From contig JAGVRJ010000014.1 in assembly GCA_019059635.1 (NCBI GenBank), positions 1-64,000 of the forward strand: a DNA stretch of 64,000 bases, read 5' to 3'. The notes under the pieces were generated by a model, which was not told the origin of the DNA, made no database searches, and saw nothing but the letters and a program-made list of their open reading frames with translations. Source of the stretch: Proales similis. Lineage: Eukaryota > Rotifera > Eurotatoria > Ploima > Proalidae. The translations under genes were made by a program, and so were the position numbers. Below, piece after piece: positions 1 through 9,926 of the stretch. Within the stretch, counting starts at the first letter, position 1. Each line of letters begins with the position of its first letter.

Positions 1-175
1 ACAAATGATCCAGCCAGCCAGCCGGACGGACATACCAAATCTAATATCTCGATTTTTTCGAAAACGCTCGAAAAGCGTGAAATCGTCGGGAAAATCATCG
101 AGATAACCCTAAAGGCTAGAAAAACCAACCAATCAGAAAGCAGCAACACTAGTATAAATAGGAGTGTTCTGACCG
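1..175. other. No gene seen
   Basis: I see no coding sequence here. It lies just beyond the C-terminal end of the ZNFX1-like fragment, and its minus-strand translation shows no further Cys-rich NFX1 repeats, so that gene appears truncated rather than continuing out of the window. Confidence 0.4.
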
Positions 176-1225
176 TCATTCGTTGCCCGATCGAAAAAAT
201 AGCGACGAAGAATAGGAATTAGGCACCGTATATAAAAATAGCTCCTGAAGAGGCGTAAAGCCGAAATATATATAGAGCAAACAATAGATAAACCAAGAGT
301 TGGCGCATTTCTCAGTGCATGTTGAGCACTGCTTGGAGCAGCTCCGTTTGCATTGATGACCACACATCAGGAGGCGACTGCAAGCTTCAAGACAAGCCTG
401 ATGAACAACTCCATTCATGCATTGGCCGCAAGAGCCTTTGCAAGTGTGCCCACACGAGAGCAGGTGGTTGCATGGCTCAGGACAAAGCCAGTCCCGATCA
501 TCTTCTCTTCTAGAGCAAACTAATTGAATGGTTCTCTCTGGATGGTGTTGGCAAATCCCATAGACGTCTACAAGCTGCAGACATGGCTCGCATGGATCTC
601 CGCAATGTTTCGAGCACTCATGTCCGCATTTGAGTGTTTTAGCGCACGGAGCTTGGCAACTGCCGCACTGATCCGCGTGCCTACATTTCTTGAGACACTT
701 GTGCCCACAAACCAGGCTATGATGGCATAGGCCTTTGCACACTTCCTTATCTGACGGGTGTTCAAATTGGTGGCAAGTCAGTGGGCAGGTATGTCCGCAA
801 GCGAGCCTGGATTGGCAGGGGACATTGCAGCCTTTGATCCTTCTCTTGGAAAAATCAGAAGGTCGCGCAGCCAGCGCAAAGCTGTTGGGGTGCTTTGGGC
901 AGGTGAGCTTAAGGCTGTTAACCATCTGATTTTTCTTTTGAGCCATCTTTATGATCTTCTGCCGGTGTGTGGTGTTTTCCTTTAGGTATCCGAGGCAGCC
1001 GAAAACAAATAAAGCACTTCTGGCTCTTGACATGGCAATACACACTCATTGCGGTTCATCTAAAAATCCGATCGAGGATGAACGTATCAAGGAGAGAATG
1101 ATGATTTGATTCTGTTCTCCTTGGAATCCATCCACAGTGGAAACTCTGACATCTTCTAGGTCCAACTCCCTCAAACGTTCCTTGAGTTCGAGGTGTTGCC
1201 CAGAATACATGACTACAATTGTAGG
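176..1225 (-). pseudogene. ZNFX1-like helicase C-terminus plus NFX1-type zinc fingers (copy B, broken)
   Basis: Read on the minus strand, this begins with superfamily-1 helicase motifs V-VI (DGFQGEQNQIIILSL, then IGFLDEPQ, then VCIAMSRARSALFVFG) and runs into a long Cys/His array of NFX1-type zinc fingers, with repeated LACGHTC, LVCGHKC, LKCGHEC and LSCGHTC units. This order matches ZNFX1, a cytoplasmic RNA helicase-like protein of innate immunity and small-RNA inheritance. An in-frame TGA at 1046-1048 interrupts motif VI where an Arg codon is expected. The array stops about 250 codons in, whereas the family continues for several hundred more residues. The zinc-finger stretch of about 285 codons is open, so a short expressed Cys-rich product cannot be excluded. 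I read it as a truncated pseudogene next to a second decayed copy. Confidence 0.7.
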
Positions 1226-1355
1226 AATGAATGAAAGCTCTTTTTCCTGAGCTTAGATAACTGGAACTCTTTGAGCGTTTGACTTTTGCAACGAGAACCT
1301 AATGCCGCTCTGCAGGTTTGAAAAATTAATGCACAGATCCAAAAACTGATCTGAT
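1224..1355. repeat. Direct repeat R130, copy 1
   Basis: About 130 bp almost identical to 3418-3549, in the same orientation. It begins with ggaatgaatgaaagctc and ends around aaaaactgatct. It abuts helicase motif V of copy B. I could not assign its translation to a family. Confidence 0.85.
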
Positions 1356-1440
1356 GCATGATGTTTCATTGTATATTGCCTTCAAGCAATCATATTCTGA
1401 CGGCATTAATCTCAAATTTTTTTTTATGGGATACTGCCTC

Positions 1441-1640
1441 TAAATAACTTAAATACTAAGTGAAGGGTTCTCGAGATGAGGCTAAGTTCGTCTTGGTTAT
1501 CTTTTCCTATCATTGTGTAGGTTTTACCCGATTTAGTTGTCCCGTAGTTAATCCAGGCGTATGACTTATCGCTGCATTAAATTTTTTTCTAACCAGCTGC
1601 TGGAATTTCTCAGCTTGGCAACAATTTTGATTAAATATTT
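1441..1640 (-). pseudogene. Degraded copy of the kinesin P-loop segment
   Basis: The reverse complement closely matches the MKLP1-like kinesin motor at about 11535-11735, including the nucleotides encoding the ATP-binding loop (SGKTYTMIGKD) and the following RTLHLVF segment. Several substitutions and a small indel break the frame. It lies antisense to the window inside the ZNFX1-like debris and has no other kinesin sequence around it. It is therefore a dead partial duplicate of the gene near 11.4-12.5 kb or of a relative. Confidence 0.75.
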
Positions 1641-1970
1641 TACGGAAGCAAAAAAAACTTTTTCCCTTTTTTTTCCTTGTGCGCCATGCAAATTTTCCGG
1701 CAAAGCTTAAGCTTGCTTAGCCGAACGTAACTGCGCACGCGGTGGTCGGTTGGCTTAGCAACAAAGCTTCCATAAGTAGTTCTGCTACTCCTACGCCGGC
1801 CCAACATTCCGTATCGGACCTCCAGGCACTCCGGTTCTCACCGGGTTCTCTTTCCGCTGCCACCATTTTAACAGTTCTGGCATTCGACAAAAACAAGTTC
1901 TACAGTTCTAGCAGTCCGTCACCGTTAGTAGGCTTATCCCCAGTAAAGTTCTTGTGTAGGTTTTAAAAAC
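1641..1970. other. Unassigned spacer
   Basis: Between the kinesin fragment and the telomere-like tract I find no recognisable coding sequence. A plus-strand open frame of about 74 codons (1742-1966) is Ser/Pro/Thr-rich and resembles no family I know. Confidence 0.35.
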
Positions 1971-2022
1971 CTTACCCTAACCCCAAAGTGGAGGTAACCT
2001 AAACCCTAACGTTAACCCTAAA
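1971..2022. repeat. Telomere-like CCCTAA-type tract
   Basis: A short degenerate array of ccctaa/accctaa units (taccctaacccc, aacctaaaccctaacg, ttaaccctaaac) resembles the TTAGGG-type animal telomere repeat. It lies exactly at the edge of helicase copy A. It could be an interstitial telomeric sequence left by break repair, or chance. Confidence 0.5.
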
Positions 2023-3842
2023 CAAATAAAGCACTTCTGGGTCTTTACATGGCAACACACACTCGTTGCGATTCATCTAAAAATCCGAGCGAGGATAAAC
2101 GTACCAAAGAGAGAATGGTGATTTGATTCTGCTCTCCATGGAATCCATCCACAGTAGAAACTCTGACATCATCTAGGTCCTAAAGCCCAGAATACATGAC
2201 TACAATTGTAATGTTATTTGCTGAGGTTCCAAGACTGATCAAATAGGCGCAGAATTCGGCGCAAAGTCGGGCCTCGAGCGGATTGCATTTCGACATCAGG
2301 CGAACTTGATTTTGTTCCTTGCCATTGTGGTAAAGGACACAATATTGCTGTCCAGACCAGCAACTTTATCTGATAAACTAGGAACAGAGGAATGACCTTG
2401 GAGCCTGTTGTCGTAGAATTTATCCAGAAAGCTTCTTAGCTATGGCTTCATTCTTATCTCGGCATTTAACTGCTCGTATTGAATGCCGTTTAAGATCAGC
2501 CGTTCAAAAAGAGACAGGCTCAAGGAAAAGTCGTTGGCAAGCTCGGACTGATTTACTCGGGCCGAAGCTGTTTGTGATCGCCCACCAACATAAGCTGCTG
2601 ACATTGGGAATTTATGGAACTAATTACATGTGTCTCCAAGACCTCGGCTACTTCTTCGATGATGATGATTTTTGCACCGATATCTTCTAAAATCGTCTGA
2701 TAGCTTGCAGATACAGTGGTTGTCATTTCCACAATTCTAGCTCTTCTGAATATTTCTTGGTCCATATGGTCAATCAAATTTTTAATTTGGCTTGATAAGT
2801 CTATCAACCGCTCATGAATAGCAGGCAATTCTCTATCTAATTTGTTTTTGTATCTGTTGGGGAGGCAACAGTATAAATTAGATCTTTTAACTTTTGGCCA
2901 TGACCACATCTCCAGATCGTCTGATGAGTCTTTTGACTCATAAACACCAGAGGCGTTTATTACCTCAGCAAGGCGCCTTTTGATGCGTTCTTCGGCAGAT
3001 TGGTGACAATTGTCGCTGCAGTTGTCGGCGAGCACCTTGATTTGCGACACTTCTATGTACGCGTTTTCTATATCTGAATCTGAAACATCGTAGAAATCTT
3101 TAATAATTGCTTCAACTTCCTCCAGAGGTTCCTCATCGTCAATATGGTCTAGTTTTCTCTCGACTCGATTCTGCGAAGGAGATATGCAAACTGAGTTGCA
3201 GGGTAGACGATCAGCTGGCTCATCATCGAAAAAGCCGAGCCACTTTAGTAGCTCCTTGTCCGAAAGTTGGTTGAAAAACTCGTTAACTCGTTTCTGCAAG
3301 GAGTTGGGGACGTCTTTGAGCTGAGTAATCCATCTGAGCTGATTATCTTTAGTATTCTGCAACTACGAGAATACTTTTTTTCGTCTTCCCTAAAGTTCCT
3401 CCGTAGCTGGCTGAGTCGGAATGAATGAAAGCTCTTTTTCCTGAGCTTAGATAACTGGAACTCTTTGAGCGTTTGACTTTTGCAACGAGAACCTAATGCC
3501 GCTCTGCAGGTTTGAAAAATTAATGCACAGATCCAAAAACTGATCTAATGCATGATTTGTATAAAAAACCATTATTAGAGGAGCTCTAACCGGCAACCGC
3601 TATAAATTTTCATTCTTTAGCAGAATGTCAATAATGGCAACGCTCACGTGTATTTTTCCGGTCCCGGGAGGACCTTGAATCACCGCAATTTTTTCATTAA
3701 GTGCCGAGTAGACAACAGATCGTTGATGATAATCCAAATGCTCATCACTTGAGCTTGCTATCATGACCTGGTTATTGCTACTGGCTTCTTGCAAGTATTG
3801 TGGCGGTTCAGATCTCAGCTGGGCATAAACGAACTCCTCCAA
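2021..3842 (-). pseudogene. ZNFX1-like helicase core (copy A, broken)
   Basis: Minus-strand reading gives, in order, a Walker A region (AVIQGPPGTGK, with the usual following Thr replaced by Ile), a long inter-motif insertion, and a motif II region (IIIIEEVAEVLETHV) followed by LVGDHKQLRP. These are the UPF1/ZNFX1-type helicase motifs and their family spacing. A stop follows directly at 2553-2555. Further downstream a readable SLFERL...EQLNAEIRM stretch, motif V and a motif VI with an internal stop (2045-2047) show continued decay. A copy of the R130 repeat is wedged between the Walker A block (3600-3842) and the middle block (2553-3362). This is a helicase core with multiple inactivating lesions. 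Confidence 0.75.
3418..3549. repeat. Direct repeat R130, copy 2
   Basis: Near-identical partner of 1224-1355 in the same orientation. It sits between the Walker A block and the middle block of the helicase copy A. Confidence 0.85.
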
Positions 3843-3932
3843 AAACGGAAACTCGTATTTTCTCTGAGAATTATGTATATTTCACAAAAATCTGAGGACA
3901 TGTTTGTAGGCCTCATAAAAGGCCCGGCTTTC

Positions 3933-4176
3933 GACAATCATAAAAGATTGATTGTCATCTTTTGAGCCGTTTAATGCAAGTGTAACAGTTCAGGCCTCTG
4001 AGTCCGAACTGTTGTAAGCTTATCCCCAAATAGAAAGTGGCGGATAAGCTTGTTCTTCTTTATTTGGTTTTAAAACAACTTCGCTTCTGCGCTTCTGCTT
4101 ACGCAAGCAGCGGATTAAATAAGACAGGGGACGGGAGGGCGGAACCGAACTCAAAGTTGCGAATGCAACGCTGAGT
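3933..4176. other. Cluster of five consecutive hairpins
   Basis: Five inverted repeats follow one another: GACAATCA/TGATTGTC (3933-3956, 8-bp stem), AACAGTTC/GAACTGTT (3984-4013, 8 bp), AAGCTTATCC/GGATAAGCTT (4016-4051, 10 bp), CTGCTT/AAGCAG (4095-4110, 6 bp) and ACTCA..GTTGC/GCAAC..TGAGT (4149-4176). I do not recognise a known structured RNA. Some kind of structured transcript or transposon end is possible. Confidence 0.55.
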
Positions 4177-4725
4177 CAGTTACACAAGAATATTTTTGGG
4201 AAAAATATTTTAAAACATTCACTCTGCTTTTTTGCAGATTTTTCTCCGTTGATATGTTTAAAATTACTGTAATATTTTTTTTCAATTCGCTACTGAGCCG
4301 ATTGAACCAAAGTTGGGTTGGGTAATTGATTTTGTTTTTTTTTCCTTAGTAGGCTTCTCATAATGATAAGCCGTCTTTGATCTAAGTCGCGGTTTTAGGT
4401 TTCATATAATTATTTAATTTTTTTATTATCCTTTGCTTGATAATCAACTGTTAAAAAGTGTAAAAAAATGCCTTAGGTCTAAGGACAATATACATTTAAT
4501 ATTTTTAAAATTACATTTAATATTTAATATTAAACATTTATTCAAAGATAGGGTGTTATAGATAATTCTAATCGATTATGGTTAGGTTTATGATAATGAT
4601 TCTGAACTTTCTCTGTTATACCTTATACTCTAGGCCCCCCAAATATCTAAAGTCAGTTCATTTGGCATTATTTTTACCCAAATATAATCATAGGACTCGC
4701 TGGCTCAAAGGAAGCGTACTGAACA
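4177..4725. other. AT-rich intergenic spacer
   Basis: AT-rich sequence with many T and A runs and no coding sequence. It is the upstream region of the TPR-SET gene. I see no clear promoter element. Confidence 0.4.
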
Positions 4726-6828
4726 ATGAATCATCTCAAAGCAAACCCTGATGTCAGAAAACGAATTAGAGGCGTTCTGGATTTAAATTATATTAATCCT
4801 TCACTAAGAAAAGAGCGTTCTCAAAATGATTGTAAGCCAAAGTCCACTGTAGCAGCGATTTTAGGGGAAAAAATACACATTGTAAAACCTCGTAATTCGA
4901 GTATGAAAAATTACGACCAGCTGCAACCAATAACCTTAAACAGAATGAAAGTTCCAACGTGTCATGAAGGATTCTTTCTAGCATGTCATGTTATTCAAGA
5001 GCCATTATATGGTCCTTACATAGTTTGTGGAGTCGTCGATTCAAACGGCGATTTCAAAAAACTCAAAATACTTAATATATTTATGTTTGGTGGGCGACAA
5101 CAAAGCCATGTTCAGATGGGATCAATTATTGTCATAAAAGAACCTACAATATTGTATGACCTGGGTGACAAAGATCCGTTTATTCAAGTAGACTCGCCTA
5201 CCGACTGGACAATAGTTTGTCCAAGCGATAAGACTAAACTTAATTCTTTTTCGATTTCTGCGTGGTTTAGTCCTTTAAAAGAAGGCGTTGAAGAAGCCAA
5301 AGCAAAAGCTAATCTATATTTCAAGCAAGGTGAATATTTGCTATCTCTCCAGTTATATGAAAGAATTTTGGTTACATGTTCCAATTTGACTGGAATTATT
5401 CAACTTAATAGATCGGCAGCTTTTCTTGGAGTATCTTCATACTCTTCGGCTTATCAAGCGGCACTAGAATCGCTCAAATCAAATGTTAGCTTAGAGAAAT
5501 CGCTCTTTAGACTGTCAAAGGCAGCATTTGGGAAAAGGGATTGGAACCTTTGCCTTCAACATCTTAAAAAGCTTATACACGAATTTCCCTCGAATAGAGA
5601 AGCTCGTGAGCTTTTAAAACTGACTTTAATGCGTGTCCAAGAGGAAGAAGGAAACTTCGATTTAGAATTCCTTTACCAAGAGGCATATCTAAAATGTCAG
5701 AATCGAATAAATGCCGCTGAATACAGAGGGCCCATTCAAATATCAAAAATTGCCGGAAAGGGAAAAGGGATTATTGCGTTGGAAAGAATCAAGAAAGGAA
5801 GTATTATTCTTGTTTCAAAAGCATTCTCAATCTCCTTTGATAATGAAATCGGCAAAGAATCATTATCAATTTTTAATCTTCCAAAGAAAAGATTACTGAT
5901 TAGAAGCCAAGCAGTCAACTTTATCCAAATTTTGCAAAAACTTTATTTTAATCCAGACCAATGTAAAATTATATGCTCATTGTATGCTGGATCAGAGGAG
6001 ACTTTGCGAGAAAATGACAAAAATGAGTCAAATATCGATATTGAATTGATAGAAAATATTTGCGCTTTCAACTCATTTGAATCAATATTGCTCACACATG
6101 AAACTTTATTAGACAATCAAGCGCCTTCATCTAATGGTCTTTGGGTTTTACCTTCTTTCATCAATCATTCTTGCATTTTCAATGCATATAGAGTATTCTA
6201 CGGCGACGTAATGATGATATTTGCAATAGATGATATTGAGAAAGGGGAGGAAATCACAACGTCTTACACGGATCCATTCATGAATTTATTTCAACGACAA
6301 GATTTATTTGGGAAATTCTGTTTCGAATGTTCCTGCAAACTTTGCTGCCTGGATAAAATTGACCCTAACACACGCAGCAGAGCCAAACTAATAGATCGAC
6401 TTAACAAACTTGATATACTTAATAACGAATCATCTATATTAGAATATTTAAATATTCTCGACAAACTCAAGAATTCCTATAAAGAGCGGTTCGAGTTAAG
6501 GCTAGATCTCTGGTATCCTCTTGTAACATTAGCCAAATTCTATCAATCTAATGAGTGTTACGAAAAAGCTCTAGAAACTCTGCTTGATTGTGATTCCATC
6601 ATTAAAGAAACTATTTTTCGTTATTTGGTAACACCTTGGCACGAATTTCAACTCTGCATCTGCAATTTAAAACTTAAGCGTTCTAATAAAGCCAGGCAGT
6701 ATTTGAATGAAGCATATTTAAACAATAAGGTTCGTACCTCATTAAACAAAGAACTTTTTGCTAAAGTTTACAAAGATGCTCTAGAACCTATTCTTATGAT
6801 TGATCCAACAATTCTATCATGTATCTGA
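4726..6828 (+). CDS. TPR and SET domain protein, probable protein lysine methyltransferase
   Basis: A single uninterrupted frame of 700 codons. The N-terminal third contains a beta-rich segment ending in a VDSPTDW motif, as in eukaryotic TPR-SET proteins. Residues about 190-330 look like TPR helices (AKANLYFKQGEYLLSLQLYER). From about residue 335 a SET domain starts (KIAGKGKGIIALERIKKG), reaching the AdoMet/active-site block SFINHSC at about 475 and GEEITTSYTDP, then a Cys-rich post-SET segment (CFECSCKLCC, about 533-542). Known SET proteins of this kind methylate lysines on histones or other proteins; the substrate here is unknown. No MYND zinc finger is visible, which separates it from typical SMYD proteins. 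The lack of introns in a window where most genes have them suggests retroposition or intron loss. Confidence 0.8.
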   Translation: MNHLKANPDVRKRIRGVLDLNYINPSLRKERSQNDCKPKSTVAAILGEKIHIVKPRNSSMKNYDQLQPITLNRMKVPTCHEGFFLACHVIQEPLYGPYIVCGVVDSNGDFKKLKILNIFMFGGRQQSHVQMGSIIVIKEPTILYDLGDKDPFIQVDSPTDWTIVCPSDKTKLNSFSISAWFSPLKEGVEEAKAKANLYFKQGEYLLSLQLYERILVTCSNLTGIIQLNRSAAFLGVSSYSSAYQAALESLKSNVSLEKSLFRLSKAAFGKRDWNLCLQHLKKLIHEFPSNREARELLKLTLMRVQEEEGNFDLEFLYQEAYLKCQNRINAAEYRGPIQISKIAGKGKGIIALERIKKGSIILVSKAFSISFDNEIGKESLSIFNLPKKRLLIRSQAVNFIQILQKLYFNPDQCKIICSLYAGSEETLRENDKNESNIDIELIENICAFNSFESILLTHETLLDNQAPSSNGLWVLPSFINHSCIFNAYRVFYGDVMMIFAIDDIEKGEEITTSYTDPFMNLFQRQDLFGKFCFECSCKLCCLDKIDPNTRSRAKLIDRLNKLDILNNESSILEYLNILDKLKNSYKERFELRLDLWYPLVTLAKFYQSNECYEKALETLLDCDSIIKETIFRYLVTPWHEFQLCICNLKLKRSNKARQYLNEAYLNNKVRTSLNKELFAKVYKDALEPILMIDPTILSCI

Positions 6829-7252
6829 TGTTCTTACAAATTTGATTCGATAAAATTAGGTTTACAAAAGTCAATAAATTCTATCTCATGCAAGGTCTTT
6901 CTGTTAACAAAAATATCCAAGTCCCCAGTTTGCTCTTGAAGTCCCTTGAAATAAATGCATAATTATTTATCATTATTATAATGAAGACATATGCTGATTA
7001 AAAGCTAGGTCAAGCTTGAGACAGTTTTAAACCATGGCCGGTTTATTTCGCCACATAACTTAGTTCAGTGTTGGCTCAGTGATAAACATATAAGTCGGCT
7101 CACTCGGTCTAGTGAAAAAACCTAAATAAGTGCTGTCATAATCGTCACATGAGTGTGTACCAAATCATCATCATTAGACAAAATCCTATTCATGCTTATA
7201 GCTTTGAAGCAGCGTTTGATTTCCAGTGAATATTTAAGTAAATTAGAATAAA
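6829..7252. other. Intergenic region, CAPZA upstream
   Basis: No gene seen. A short AT-rich stretch around 6959-6988 (attatttatcattatt) resembles one near 13048-13076, at the other side of the DENR/CAPZA block. Confidence 0.35.
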
Positions 7253-8244
7253 ATGAACGAGGAAAACCAAACAATAAGCGAAGACGAAAAAATCAAGATA
7301 GGAGCCAATTTTCTATTTCATTCACCTCCGGGCGAGTTTAAGGAAGTTTTCCTGGGTAAGCCTTCAAAGACCTGCTAAGAGAGTATGAAATCTATAATTG
7401 TCGACGATTTAAGATTTGAGAGGACTTTTGAACGATGATAGAGTTCTTAAAAAGTCGTTAAATAGTATAAATGCCAGATATAACCAAGATCAGTTTATCC
7501 AATGTGATTTGGAGGACGGCGAAGCATGCCTTATTACTGAGTACAACGATTTACAAAATGGAAGATACTATGACCCAAAAAGCAAACGCTCTTTTAAATT
7601 TGACCACCTTCATCACAAGTCAAGTGACTTTGAGCAATTTAATGACTTGGACTCAATGGCTGAACCGTGGAGAACCGAATTAGAAAGGGCTACATCAAAC
7701 TATGTGAAACTCCATTACAAGAATGCCGCAACAAGCGTTTTCAGCTCAAGTGATCAAGGACTTGTCACATTAGTAATATGCATTGAAGCTCATAAGTTCC
7801 AACCAGTTAATTATTGGTAAACCTACTTTTAAATCATTCAGAAAAAAACGAACTAAAGCTCTTGAATATTGAAGGAACGCACGATGGAGAGCAAGATGGG
7901 CTCTTACTTTTCAGCCTAACTCTAATTCCGAAGTCGAGCTTTGTGGAATTTTGAAGGTTCAAGTCCACTACTATGAGGATGGCAATGTTCAGTTGGTCAG
8001 CCAAAAAGATATAAAAGAAATGGTCAAGGTTGACGATCCAGAGAAAAGTGCCAAGGCGATTGTGCAAGCCATTGAAAGAGCTGAGAATGAATACCAGGTC
8101 GCAATATCAGAGAATTATCAGACAATGTCGGAAACCACTTTCAAGGCCTTAAGACGCGCTTTGCCGGTTACTAGGTCAAAAATTGATTGGAATAAGATAG
8201 GTAGTTATAAGATCGCCAACGAACTCAAATCTTCTTCGCCTTAA
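7253..8244 (+). CDS. CAPZA: F-actin-capping protein subunit alpha
   Basis: Three exons, 7253-7355, 7414-7816 and 7875-8244, join in frame to 291 codons, close to the family's 286. The subunit heterodimerises with CAPZB and caps the barbed ends of actin filaments. The N-terminus ([20 protein letters not shown]), the middle ([10 protein letters not shown]) and above all the C-terminal half ([52 protein letters not shown]) align almost residue for residue with animal CAPZA. Introns are about 58 nt with gt-ag ends. The 3' flank from about 8284 is the first copy of a 537-bp repeat whose second copy precedes the intact DENR gene, so CAPZA and DENR were probably adjacent before an insertion. Confidence 0.95.
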
Positions 8245-8283
8245 ACTCTAAATATACTTTGCCTTAATTGAAATATTCATATA

Positions 8284-8820
8284 TTCAACTATAATTCATT
8301 TTGAACCGAACAGATTTTATATTCGATTGGCTAAATTTAAAACTCTTGGAAACAAACTCGGAAAATTTAGCTTTCTTAAAAGATCAAAATAAAATATATC
8401 ACAGATATTATTGAAATTTTTGCTGAGATTTTAAAAAACCTCAAACCTTAATTCTCTTGCTTTAATTTTTGCTCGAAGACATGTTTGATGTGATACAACT
8501 CTTAGATGGGACACAGCATATGTATGTCTCACCTTCATTCACTTACTAGTTCAAAAGCGAAAAAATTTAATCAAAATTTTAAGTCTGAAAGAAATGAGCG
8601 CATCTGAAGGGCCAATCTCGACTGAGGCTTCATTAGGCAAACGGCCAAATTACGACGGCCCCAAAGAGGGAGTCAGGTATCCTCTAGATGTGATATATTG
8701 TGGAGGTTCAGCTTTTGAGTTCATTTTCTAATCTTTGCCAATACTTAATCTAAAATTTAGCTTGTGGATTAACTTTGGAATTATGCGAATATTCAGCTAA
8801 CCCAGATACATGTAAAGATT
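8284..8820. repeat. 537-bp direct repeat, left copy
   Basis: Practically identical to 13343-13879 wherever I compared it, with mismatches only in the first 20 or so bases. It contains the CAPZA-DENR intergenic DNA, DENR exon 1, intron 1 and half of exon 2, and ends abruptly at tgtaaagatt. Confidence 0.95.
8594..8820 (+). pseudogene. Truncated duplicate of the DENR 5' end
   Basis: Lies inside the left 537-bp repeat. Exon 1 (8594-8705), a 55-nt intron and the first 60 nt of exon 2 are kept, then homology stops at 8820 and unrelated LINE-containing sequence follows. The SUI1 domain is missing, so this copy cannot encode functional DENR, although its promoter and start codon are intact and it might still be transcribed. 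Confidence 0.9.
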
Positions 8821-8829
8821 TAGTACTTT

Positions 8830-9700
8830 AGGCGATCACAACTTTTTAAAACACCTGTCGAAAACAAAGAAGGGGTTGTCCAAAAACTTTTGCACGCCAG
8901 TGTAGGAAATCATGCCTGGCCTTACAGAGCAGACGAAAGTGCCTCATCTGCTTGGATCTGAAAGCCTCATGCTTGAACCTGATCCCGTTTCTTTTAAGCC
9001 TGTAAGTCTTGAGTATTGCCGGTGACAGGATACGAGCTATGGAAGCTCCGCTTCGCACCTTCATGAATTCCAGGACGTCCGCCTTTGATCTCCTCCTCTC
9101 CAGGCGTTCCAGGCTCAGGGTCCTTAGTTATCATAATCGAGCATAGATAGATTGGGTACCATTTTGGTCGCCCTTCGCAGTACTTTCTCTATTTCAGCCT
9201 TATCGAACGCGGCTAGCGAGTTCCAAATGGGTAATGCATATTCCAGTAACAGTCTCCCTTTGTCGATTATAGTAATTTCCATGTGCCCCTAAACCCATAT
9301 CTCTCAGAATCAAGCATTTTCTCAGTAAACCCAGTGTCTTGTTCGCGCTGGCACAGATTTTACAGACATGTCCACTCCAGCTCAGGTCTTTAAACTGCAC
9401 TCCCAAATCGCTCAAGGAATTAACCTCAGTAAGTGGGACAACGACTCCGTTCTCGCCCACCATGGCGTAAGGATATCGCTTGTTGGTCAAGCCAAAATGC
9501 ATCACATAGCTCTTCATGGTCCCTCTGGAGGCTAATACAAGCCTCGAAAGTGTGAACTATCTTTAGCAGTTTAGTATCATACGCAAAGACTCTCGATCCA
9601 CAATTCACGTGTTGCGGAAGATTATTTATATATATAAAAAATAGTACGGATCCCAAGACCGAACCTTGTGGCATCCCACTAGTTACCCTTGTCCAAATAG
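8830..9700 (-). mobile_element. Remnant of a non-LTR (LINE) retrotransposon reverse transcriptase
   Basis: Minus-strand frames show reverse-transcriptase block 4/5 (MPQGSVLGSVLFFIYINNLP) and then FAYDTKL, where the catalytic F-A-D-D box should be, so one catalytic Asp is replaced by Tyr. Downstream, in another frame, comes the thumb-like region typical of LINE polymerases (VMHFGLTNKRYPY, LSDLGVQFKDLSWSGHV, ASANKTLGLLRKC). The C-terminal tail continues to about 8846. Several frame changes and a missing 5' half show a dead, truncated copy, perhaps of a CR1/Jockey-like clade. It forms the left end of the DNA inserted between the two 537-bp repeats. Confidence 0.85.
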
Positions 9701-9926
9701 AGAGAGTTCTCTCAATAAATATTGAATTAAAAAAATGTATTTATTTTTGCTAACATTTTGACATTTAATTTTCATGCAAAGGATAATTTAAAAATTAAAT
9801 AATTAGATAATTAGATATTTAAAGCTGGATAAATATGAATGGACGCTGTTATTGTGTCGACTAATTTTGGCTGATCAGTCCAAAAGTTTCTGAAGTGTAA
9901 AGAGAAGATCTGGACATCGAGCTATC
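9701..9926. other. AT-rich spacer
   Basis: No gene seen between the LINE remnant and the CAP-Gly gene; AT-rich with short repeats of taattagataattagat type. Confidence 0.35.
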
